Shown in pieces: positions 56,415 through 64,000 of a stretch of 64,000 nt of DNA (position 1 is its first letter; each line of letters starts with the position of its first letter). Location: NCBI GenBank assembly GCA_047967505.1, contig CM106539.1. One strand, written 5' to 3'. This DNA comes from Dipteris shenzhenensis. Taxonomy: Eukaryota; Polypodiophyta; Polypodiopsida; Gleicheniales. The notes under the pieces are model-generated. The model had not been told where the DNA came from. It saw nothing but the letters and a program-made list of their open reading frames with translations, and did not search any database. A program made the translations under genes and the position numbers.

Positions 56415-57429
56415 AAGTAATACCTTTCTTTGTGTCTTTTTTTGAACTACAAGTAGACATATGAGATTCAACATTCATCCTTTCGAGAACTTCTTTGTTT
56501 TTTTCTTTGAATTCAAGGATCACTGGTTGAAAATAATAGAACATATCATGCCCTTCGACAATCGGAGCTTGACCAAATCTGTTAGAAGAGATGGCACTGC
56601 GCACATCTACTGCATCATCTAGCATCTATAGGTACGGTAATAACTCATGAAGAAAAATAGAATCACCACAATCTATATCAAATTTTGTAGGGAAAATGCA
56701 ATTTTCTGCTGGATTAACACAACCCGTGTAAGGCAAAACATCAATGAACACTGTTCTTGCTGGTTTGCATTCCTCTTTAAAACAACACCTCCGCTTCCAC
56801 ATTCATCCTATCTGGTCGAATGATTCTACTCTTTGTATGCTTGTGGCATGCCATTGCACCCCAAACCATAAAGAAATGTAACTTTCTGTTAACATGATGC
56901 TCCAAAGTGTCCAGCATGTGTTGCACCATGCCCTTTTCTCCTCCAGTGGACCAAATGCCAACATGGTAGTGATCGAGCAACCATTGTAGAAACTCTAAAC
57001 ACCCAAGACGAAGAACAAGCCAATGCTTCCCATTGTGCAAGCTCATATGTTTATTTGACTTCGAAAAACAATGCTCGAGCAATAACCCTTTCAAATCTAT
57101 TATCACTGCTAGTCTTATTTTTGTTATCACCTCTTTTGACATTATTTCTAAGGGTGACATTATGTCTTCTCCTTTACCTTCTAAGATTTCTTCCTGTACC
57201 TTGGCTTCATACAATGACATTGCATCTTCTCCTTTACCTTCTAAGCTTGCATCCACATTTGTCAATGGAACATTAACTCCAGACATTGCATCCTCAACAT
57301 TTTCAATCAACCATGTTGAGCTTGGAACTTGCATGCTAATGTTCAAATTAGGCACATAACGAATCATTGGATCAGGTGCCACATGTACAGGTAATGCTTC
57401 TAGCGATGTGAAATTGAGATGGCCAAGAT
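56415..57429 (-). pseudogene. HAD/FCP1-like (NLI-interacting-factor type) phosphatase domain upstream of SET
   Basis: HAD-superfamily fold related to FCP1 C-terminal-domain phosphatases. Seen in order: a 90-residue N-terminal part with a doubled 'LEGKGEDxMS'; motif I 'LAVIIDLKGLLLEHCF' (about 57065-57112; family D-L-D/N-G-x-L, with the first Asp kept and the second replaced); 'LGCLEFLQWLLDHYHVGIWST' (family R-P-G-x-x-x-F-L...W-T/S); 'RIIRPDRMN'; then, after a one-base shift at about 56777, 'ARTVFIDVLPYTGCVNPAEN' (family L-I-D-D-S-P-Y-K: D-D-S is D-V-L here), 'IFLHELLPYL', TAG at about 56626, 'SSNRFGQAPI'. A pyrimidine stretch ending CAACAG at 57430 looks like a 3' splice site, so this may start at an exon border. 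Altered catalytic motifs suggest loss of phosphatase activity. Confidence 0.72.
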
Positions 57430-57842
57430 CTGTTGATAAACAAGGAAATGAAATTCATAAGTAGAAACAAACTGAAGATTGAGATGGAAAACCAAATTGT
57501 CACGGTGAATCATTACACCAACCAGTATATAATAAATCGATCAGTGAAACTCAACACCGGTCGGTATATTCAGAATACAATAGTCGGTGTAGTGAAATAC
57601 CGATCTGTGTGCACTGACAAAACATGTGGCATGCATGCGTTGGCCGTAAAAACCGACTGGTGTGTAGACATACCGGCCGATATGTCGAGTTGAGTTCTAT
57701 AAAAGGGCGTCTTTGCATCTTTTTTTTTTACCTTTCACCAAAATTCACTACAGTTTCCAGTTTTTTACACATCCTCGTGCTATTTTTCGCTTCTCCTTCA
57801 GGCTTTTGGTGAGCTTCTAACCTCACTATTGTTTTCAGTTAG
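57430..57842. other. No gene recognised; possible intron or upstream region of the HAD-SET locus
   Basis: Contains several ACCGGTCGGTAT-like words (57530-57680) and a T-run at 57720-57730. No coding evidence. Confidence 0.35.
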
Positions 57843-58400
57843 GGCCGGGTGATGGCTCTCTCAGTCGGCTGGATTCACCTCACCTCAGCTGAGAGAAAAG
57901 AGAGAGAAATATGCCATATGTTTGTGCTTGCTTGCTTTTGTGTGTGTGCTTGCATGATGTGTTTCACTCGGGGCCAGATGATGACTCGCTTCGGCCGGTT
58001 GGATTCATCTTGCCTCGAGTGATGTTCTAGTAGTATCATGATTAAGGCCGGGTGGTGGCTCGCTTCGGCCGGCCGGATTCACCTCGCCCCAATTGAGAGA
58101 GGAATATGTGTGATGCTTATTATGCTTGCTTATATGTGTTTGCATGTGTGATGTTTATCACTTGGGGTAGGATGATGACTCGCTTCGGCCAGTTGGATTC
58201 ATCTCACCTCGAGTGATGTTCTATTAGGTAGTATCATGATCATGGCCGGGTGATGGCCTGCTTCGGCCGATTGAATTCGCCTCGCTTTGGTCTACTATCA
58301 TATATTCATATATATTGTACTTAGTTGTCAATAGAGTCAGTTATTGTCCGGATGATAGCTCACTTTGGCCGACTAGATTCATCTCAACGACGACCTTCCC
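57843..58400. repeat. About 195-bp higher-order tandem repeat with GGCCGGGTGATGGCTCGCTT modules
   Basis: A roughly 45-bp module (GGCCGGGTGATGGCTCGCTTCGGCCGGTTGG-type, then ATTCACCTCGCC) occurs at about 57843, 57970, 58046, 58164, 58244 and 58348. Odd and even copies form two subfamilies (ATTCACCTCGCC versus ATTCATCTCACC). Alternate copies are 194-203 bp apart, so the true period is a pair of modules. Between modules, TTGCTTGC/TGTGTTTGCATG and GAGTGATGTTCTA segments also recur. Confidence 0.88.
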
Positions 58401-59165
58401 AACGAGCTCAAGATGTGTGATCACACAATATTGATCTAGATCATCTTGGTTCATTACATCGTTATTGCTATTATATGTTTTCCTGTTTCATCTTTTATAG
58501 CATATCCTTCTTCCATAGCCTGATAGGGTTTCTTGGAGTAATTTGTATGAGGCGCGCTATTTCTTGAGGGTCCACGTTATAATTATCTATTAGAAATTCA
58601 TGTTAGCATGTGAATTTTATTTCTTGATTTTTTCACACTTGCTTTTGTAATGATTGTTGAGTGTTAACGTAATGCATTATGATTGGGCCTAGATGTCTCA
58701 ATTACTTAATTGCTATGCGTTTGTTTTCATATGTACATGTTGTGACTCATCGTAGTAGTAGAACCTCACGAGTGCTTACGTAATAATTGTTGTGTGAATT
58801 AGATCTATACCTCTTCCTTCCTCATGGTAGCCACCCCTTCAAAGAGAGAGAGAGACACTTGGAGAAATGAGTTGTAACACCTTGTTCGTAGGGTGTGCAT
58901 TCGACATATTATTACATTGAGTGAGGAGCAAATAAGAGAGATCCCGCATACCAAGTCTAAGCTGATGAAATGCATCAGTGCATACTTGCTCAATTTGACT
59001 ATAGCTGGACGAGGTGCGGAGAGGTGGAGTGGATAGAGGAGAAAGAGGCTGTACTAAATATCCTACCTAGAGTGCTGGGTGATATAGTTATACAATGGGA
59101 AATGGTAAAGCAATCAGAGCCCTTGATAGATATAGCAAGGTCGAAGTTGGATAGGTGGCTCGTAG
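58401..59165. other. No gene clearly supported
   Basis: AT-rich. A short GA run lies at 58840-58855. An open stretch at 58970-59266 (EKEAVLNILPRVLGDIVIQW) abuts the kinase relic and may be its N-terminal region in another frame. Confidence 0.35.
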
Positions 59166-59169
59166 AATG

Positions 59170-60310
59170 GAAAGAATCCCGTGTTGTCATTCATAGGAAA
59201 AATCAAAAGAAAAAAGGTGCGATCGGTAGACTATCGAATGTCACCATATTATACCCAAGTTGCTAGTGGCTTCTCAGAAAGAATAGACAAAAGAAATATA
59301 GACGGCAAGGAACAAATAGACCTGTGCACTAAGTTTGCCGACATGTGCTCTACAATGATACACTTTCGGCCACTAGTTGCATTGAAAATTCTTGAGGAAT
59401 TAGGCGGGGGAGTGGAAGGAAAAGTGTACCGGGTTAAGATAGAGGATGTGCCAGGTTTCAAGCAAACCCTATCTTATGCTGGCAAGAAGTTGAGGCATGA
59501 TACTGCACATGCATATAGATCGTTGAAGACAGAGCTGGCAATGACTGTAATGCATAGGGCCCTGTATCGCACAATTGGTTACACACACGTTAGCAATCTT
59601 TGGTTAATCAGTCCATACTTCAATGGAGGTAGTATTCATGACACGCTCATGAGCCTACCTTCCATGTATCATGATTATCCAAACTGGGCAAGGTGAGGCA
59701 ACCCCGGTGAGCAACCTCGCAATGCGTGGCATGATACATGGAGCCAGATGCGAGCACACCTATTCTGCAAGAACGCTCTTGCCACTTTTGCAGCTATTGC
59801 TAGTGCAATGAAGGCCACGAGACGGGGTTCAAACACAACACTGATTTGAATGCTGGAAACTATGTGCTGGATTTCACACCAGATGGAAAATCTGTGAGGG
59901 TGAGCATTATTAATTAGGGAAGGTGTCTCCACAGAACTAAGAACAACCCGAGCAGGTTCAAGCGCTTGCTCCAGAGTCAAGATTTCCTTGGTTTGCACCA
60001 GAGCTTTACGCAAGAAATGATGTTGTACCTCAATCAAATGGCGCATGGTCAAACATGTCAGATTGCTATGATGTCGGTTGGTTACTTGTCGAAATAGCCA
60101 ACTTTCTTGTGGCGTGCAGGTCCGCACTGTCAAGTGATGAACTATACTCAGGGCATGTAATCAAGCTGTTGTGAGATTGTAAACTCCACTTGTGCTATAA
60201 TGAGCCTCGGGAATGGATGACAATGGAATTGTTGCTAACTAAAATTCACGCACACCGTGTTGATGAAAATGACGCAATGCGTCCAATGGACGATATGAAA
60301 ACTTATCTAT
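59170..60310 (+). pseudogene. Divergent protein-kinase-like gene, decayed
   Basis: Order of kinase landmarks in one direction: nucleotide loop 'LEELGGGVEGKVYRVKI' (about 59390-59440; G-x-G-x-x-G-x-V), a lysine block 'AGKKLR' (about 59480), 'NLWLISPYFNGGSIHD' (about 59595-59645; hinge), a helical segment 'WSQMRAHLFCKNALATFAAI' (about 59738-59800), catalytic-loop-like 'HNTDLNAGNYVLDF' (about 59835-59875; family H-R-D-L-K-x-x-N), 'RFPWFAPELY' (59980-60010; A-P-E), 'SDCYDVGWLLVEI' (about 60055-60095; D-x-x-x-x-G), and a C-terminal 'HAHRVDENDAMRPMDDM' near 60250 (R-P/S). No D-F-G is visible (SVRVSIIN at its place). Frameshifts near 59695 and 59815 and several stops break it. The kinase subfamily is not recognised. 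Confidence 0.68.
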
Positions 60311-60559
60311 AAAATTGTAATTTTGACATATCATCATATTTCCATTTGCAAGTCTTGTACTTTTTTAATATTCCTAAATTATATTTTGCAATGTTTTGAA
60401 ATGGATGTTCGATAACATCATTCGTTGTTTAGGGTTTATGTTTTGAAATTTTGAGAAAAAAATCTTCAACAATAGGATGAGAAGCAAATGTGTTTGAATG
60501 TTTGTATGTATCATGTCCTGAACTTGTATCTTTGCTATTATATTTAGGGTTTAGTATTT

Positions 60560-60830
60560 CACCAAAATAATGGCATCATCATCAAGAAGACCTCTTGACC
60601 ATCCACACAGGTCGAGTACCAAGCCCGAGATGAACGCACATGCGATAGTCAAGCGATGAAGTTCATGATGGACGTGGCTGACACCACCATGCATTTCTCA
60701 CTAAAAGAGCAAACAAAGGCAATTGCCACTATGAGTATTTTCCACAACCCTTGGGATTGTAGCAAAAATATTTACAGACACGAGCGATGGTCCATTATGC
60801 AGTGTTATAACTAGGGTGCGGTAGGCCGTC
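60560..60830 (+). pseudogene. Possible cyclin-box fragment
   Basis: One open stretch reads 'EYQARDERTCDSQAMKFMMD' and continues with an alanine/methionine-rich helix (KAIATMSIFHNPW) and 'RHERWSIMQCYN'. Spacing and pattern resemble the first two to three helices of a transcription-type cyclin box (R-x-x-x-x-F-x-x-x-x-x ... T-x-A-x-A-x-x-x-x-H-x-F ... R-W-x-I-A). A frame change near 60600 and a TAG at about 60813 interrupt it. Similarity is weak and was judged by eye only. It sits 250 bp behind the kinase relic on the same strand. Confidence 0.33.
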
Positions 60831-61669
60831 TAAGGTGAAAGAGAGCAAAGTATAAAATGTTGATTATAAATTAACGATGAAGAAAAGATTCTTTGAAATA
60901 ACAAAAAAAAATATTAAATTAGAATTAGAAATTATTAATGCATAAATCGTAATGTTAGTTGTAGAGTAAATGAACACCTTAAAGTGGAATTTAAAACTCT
61001 ATATTTATGAATATGTGATGTAATTTCATGTGTATATGAGTGCGTAGACAAATTAAAACAATAAATAAAGAAGAAGACTGATATGAATTGTATTCTAAAT
61101 GTTTGGAAATGAAGTCAGACAAATGACATTGTTGCTTAAATCAAATTATTACGCTTTAAGTAGTAATATTTTTTCGTGCTCGCAGGGTGTCCTTTTATAT
61201 TATTGTAACCCTTTGAGACCAATGTTGTGTCCATTTGAGCAATGTATTAACGTTCTAAGTTATTTGCTTCCACTATATTTAGAGTTGATGCCAAGACCTC
61301 CACGTTAAAGTTTTTTTCAAATGGTTTGTGCCTGTGGACATCATCAATCATTTTAGATGGTGGGTTAGTTTTGTGTCGTTTTAGATGTGTTTCAATGTCT
61401 GTAGTTTGTCCAATCTATTTTTTTCCATTCTGTAGACAAGTGATGCAATATATAAATTTTATTACCGATGTGGTATTGTTGTTTGACATGGCTGGTTCCT
61501 TATTTGTGTCTCATGTTCATAAAATTGAATAAAGTATGAGTGAAAGTTAAATCTATTATATGAAAAAAAAATACTTCGAAAGGATGTTTTATATTATGGG
61601 TAGGGTTTTACCTTGAGTAGGCTGCTTCTTGGGTTCTAGGAAGATTGCTGGTAATGGCCCATAGTTTTT
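60831..61669. other. AT-rich intergenic, no gene recognised
   Basis: Open stretches at 61099-61308 and 61326-61532 are short and show no domain. Confidence 0.4.
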
Positions 61670-62107
61670 TTAAATAAATTCTAGGTCAATTTTGTATGCT
61701 ATCTTGTCAATGGTTACTAGCCATTTGCCCTGCTGTAGATTGTACGCATCCTTGAATTGTTGTAATATGCTGTCAGCTGCTTGGTTGTCAAGATCGGCAA
61801 GCTCTTCAAGTTCGACGTTGAAGGCAAAGTGTAGAATTGTTATGCAAACGATTGATATGTCCTTGGTATGTTTATCAAGTATCACTTGTGATTTTGTCCA
61901 TGGCAACAATTCATCCATGGTCTCCTGGCCATTGGATAGCTTTTGTATAATGTGTTTTATCAATCCATCTATGAGCTCATTGCTCCCCCTAGGTCTATCC
62001 TTCAAAATCTCTGTTACTTTTGCCATCAAGGGATGGTATTTCTCGTATGAATGAAATCCAAAGATATATTCTTGTGTTTGTATGTCTGCCACGTTTGCTC
62101 TTCTCAT
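61670..62107 (-). CDS. Hypothetical 145-residue ORF
   Basis: Open minus-strand stretch of normal amino-acid composition ('DIQTQEYIFGFHSYEKYHPL', 'ELIDGLIKHIIQKLSNGQ', 'VTIDKIAYKIDLEFI'), predicted largely helical. No family is recognised. A lysine-rich piece continues upstream (62107-62170) before a stop, so it may be an exon or a fragment of a larger gene. Composition unlike the low-complexity frames of the window is the only support. Confidence 0.35.
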   Translation of the reverse strand: MRRANVADIQTQEYIFGFHSYEKYHPLMAKVTEILKDRPRGSNELIDGLIKHIIQKLSNGQETMDELLPWTKSQVILDKHTKDISIVCITILHFAFNVELEELADLDNQAADSILQQFKDAYNLQQGKWLVTIDKIAYKIDLEFI

Positions 62108-62239
62108 CTGTTTATCTTTGAAAAAAATCTTGCTTTCTTTTTTCTATTTTTTAAAGGCGCGTTCTTTGTCTTTCTTTTTACTTAAAGTAAAGCCTTTGCA
62201 AAGAATCGTACCTAGTATTGGATATAAACAAAACACTTT

Positions 62240-62795
62240 AGAAAGCATATAATATATAGTCTATATATATCTAAACTAAATACTTTGGAATGCATATTTT
62301 ATATAGTCTAACCTTAAATCTTACATTCTAAATCTTAAATCCTAAAGTTTCCTAAATCTTAGGTTATACAATCTAAGCTCTTAAACTTATAAAACAGTTC
62401 TAATCCCTAAACCCTAAACCCTAAACCCTAAACCTTAAACCCTAACCCTTATAGCTTAAATTCTAAAACCTAATTTTCAAATCCTAAACCCTAGATTCTA
62501 GATTCTAAGCAAGCTCATGACCTTATATACTAAACCCTAAACCCTAAGCCCTAAAATCCAAAAAAATAATCATAAACCCTAAACCCTAAATGCTAAATCC
62601 TAAATCCTTAACCCTAAATCCTAAATCCTAGATCTTAAACCCTAAACCCTAAATCCTAAACCCTAAACCATAAACCCTAAAACCATAATCATAAACCCAA
62701 AACCCTAAATACAAAATCTTAAACCCTAGGTCCTAAATCCTTAATTCTAGATACAAAACCCTAAACCCTAAACCCTAACCCTAAATACAACCATA
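62240..62795. repeat. Degenerate interstitial telomere-like block (CCCTAAA)n
   Basis: CCCTAAA, the plant telomere heptamer in C-rich orientation, recurs with many variants (CCTTAAA, TCCTAAA, CCATAAA), densest at 62405-62440 and 62640-62790. The longest exact runs are only about four units. No subtelomeric tandem repeat is recognised next to it. Confidence 0.88.
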
Positions 62796-62837
62796 ATTTA
62801 ATGATTTTTTTCAATTTGTGCAAGTTGCAAGTGGAAC

Positions 62838-63065
62838 AGGTTAATGGTGCACCCAACCTATTGCAAAAATCAAGGAATTTTCTTGATTTGTGCAACAGGT
62901 TGGATATATCCCCCAATTAAGCAACAAGTTGGGGGATATATCCAACCTGTTGCACAAGTCAATAAATTTCTTGACTTGTGGAAAATGTTGGATATATTCC
63001 CCAACCTGTTGCTGGGGGTGCACCCCTAACCTATTGCTTGAGCAGCAGGTTGGGGGTATATCCAA
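62838..63065. repeat. Palindromic cluster with a 34-bp inverted repeat
   Basis: Arms 62883-62916 and 62929-62962 are reverse complements with one mismatch in 34, around a 12-nt loop (TTAAGCAACAAG). Weaker complementarity extends outward by about 15 bp. The word CAACCTGTTGC or its complement, and TGGATATATCCCCC, recur in both orientations further out (62850-62870, 62990-63065), along with GGGTGCACCC. No coding content. Confidence 0.92.
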
Positions 63066-63139
63066 TAGACATAACTATCTTCTTTAAGAGTTTTCATGCT
63101 TTCTTCATCAAGGCACTAGATTTGAGCACAAGACACTGT

Positions 63140-64000
63140 AAACCTAGATTGAAACCCATGGTTAATGGGAGACCCATTTGCAATCGAAGATATCAATGGT
63201 TAACTAGGCTATCACATGGCACATACTGGACCATCTGGGTAGAGGTGAAAGAAAAAGTGGTTCATACAATTCATGGAAATACCTACAAGCTTAAATGCCA
63301 TGGAAGCACTATAAATGCAACCGCAACATTAAAGCAACTTCTCAAAGACCATGCATTACCACAGCCTCATCTTCAACAAACAATGCTAGATGGACGTGTC
63401 GAATGTCAACATCTTCCTTTGGAAATGACAAAGAAGGTCGTCCTAGAGATTGTCAATAAAACTTTATGAGACAAAGACGAGAGCATGATTTCACAGTCAA
63501 CCTTGTACAAAATTTGGCATAGAGATTTTTGCCATGTCAAGACACCATCAAAGCAAAGGATGTCAAAATGTAAGACATGATGAATTTAAAAATGCCATCA
63601 TTGAACATAGTAAATGTGAGCAGCAGTGAGGAAGATATATTAAATGACGATCAATCCATTTATGCTCGAAAGTTGTATGCTTCTTGGAGAGAGGAAGCTA
63701 TTTCACATGTCGATAAGTGTGCATCACCATTGATGGCATGGACCAGAATACAACAACTTTGCCACGATATAGACGTATCCCACCGGCATTGGTGGGCAAA
63801 CGTGGACTAAAAACACACTTGTGTGGAGTATTAGTACATGGATACCGAATCTTTTGTGATGTACGGATTGATAGTTTGCATGACCATGATAGTAACCAGG
63901 TTGTTACATCAATCATGAAAGCAATAAGAAAGGTCAGAGATGCTCGCAGATGTTTACCTAACATGTTGCGAATATAAGCTAATAATTGTTGGAGAGAGAA
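63140..64000 (+). pseudogene. DDE-transposase-like relic (DUF7869-like), runs off the window
   Basis: One protein in pieces. 63140-63469: 'WLTRLSHGTYWTIWVEVKEK' to 'LPLEMTKKVVLEIVNKTL', not recognised. 63480-63570: 'STLYKIWHRDFCHVKTP' and 'RMSKCKT'. Then 'EFKNAIIEHSKCEQQ', 'YASWREEAISHVDKC', and, after a shift near 63718, 'CITIDGMDQNTTTLPRYRRI', 'LKTHLCGVLVHGYRIFCDVR', 'NQVVTSIMKAIRKVRDA', and, past a TAA at 63975-63977, 'ANNCWRE' at the window edge. I-D-G-M-D-Q followed by a helix and (D/N)-N-C-x-R-E-N is the pattern of a repetitive, presumably transposon-derived family, with the two acidic blocks as candidate catalytic residues. Here the second Asp is Asn. The third block would lie beyond 64000. 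Confidence 0.62.

Noticed and set aside
57843-58400. Regularly spaced repeats as a CRISPR-like array
   Set aside because: The segments between modules are themselves repeated, the context is a plant genome, and no associated genes exist. It is a tandem higher-order repeat.

Overview
The window is nuclear DNA of a land plant. The evidence is plant-type LTR retrotransposons (Copia elements whose primer-binding sites match initiator tRNA-Met; Ty3/gypsy gag, protease, RT, RNase H and integrase pieces), a LINE relic, and a degenerate CCCTAAA (Arabidopsis-type telomere) block at 62.4-62.8 kb. The very high repeat load, and two unusual transposase-like relics that I associate from memory with large non-flowering-plant genomes, suggest a fern, lycophyte, bryophyte or gymnosperm. 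That placement is inference. There is no prokaryotic gene, CRISPR array, rRNA or tRNA gene.

Layout. 0.2-1.8 kb: broken Ty3/gypsy gag running into an intact small SET-domain ORF. 3.2-6.8 kb: decayed Ty3/gypsy on the minus strand. 7.4-9.4 kb: poly-C repeats, an alternating purine-pyrimidine tract and a palindrome-rich inverted-repeat block. 9.8-13.6 kb: Copia-1 (plus), interrupted by Copia-2 (minus, 13.6-18.8 kb, both LTRs visible, one truncated). 20.3-28.2 kb: Copia-3 (minus, both LTRs) with two internal duplications and a 2.6 kb leader. 29.3-30.4 kb: LINE RT relic. 33.1-34.4 kb: long pyrimidine tract and TTAGGT-type palindromes. 35.0-41.8 kb: Ty3/gypsy with gag and integrase but no protease/RT/RNase H, followed by about 3 kb of unrecognised coiled-coil coding sequence. 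42.2 kb: 13-bp minisatellite. 42.5-45.3 kb: compact gag-only Copia-type element with 97% identical LTRs. 47.4-53.3 kb: minus-strand Ty3/gypsy relic. 53.3-55.6 kb: relic of an unfamiliar transposase-like protein. 55.9-57.4 kb: minus-strand HAD/FCP1-like phosphatase followed by a second SET domain. 57.8-58.4 kb: 195-bp higher-order repeat. 59.2-60.8 kb: divergent protein-kinase relic and a possible cyclin fragment. 62.2-63.1 kb: telomere-like repeats and a near-perfect palindrome. 63.1-64.0 kb: start of another transposase-like relic.

Nearly every coding segment is interrupted, so most are annotated as pseudogenes. The exception is the 181-residue SET ORF at 1.3-1.8 kb. Its closest relative in the window is the SET domain at 55.9-56.4 kb, which lies directly behind a HAD/FCP1-like phosphatase domain on the same strand. 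Homology between the two starts upstream of the SET core, so they look like members of one gene family that combined phosphatase and SET modules. This is the best candidate here for something not previously described. The gag-only Copia element and the gypsy element with the extra 3' coding region come next.

Coordinates of domain edges were read by eye and may be off by tens of bases. All family assignments rest on motif recognition, not on searches.
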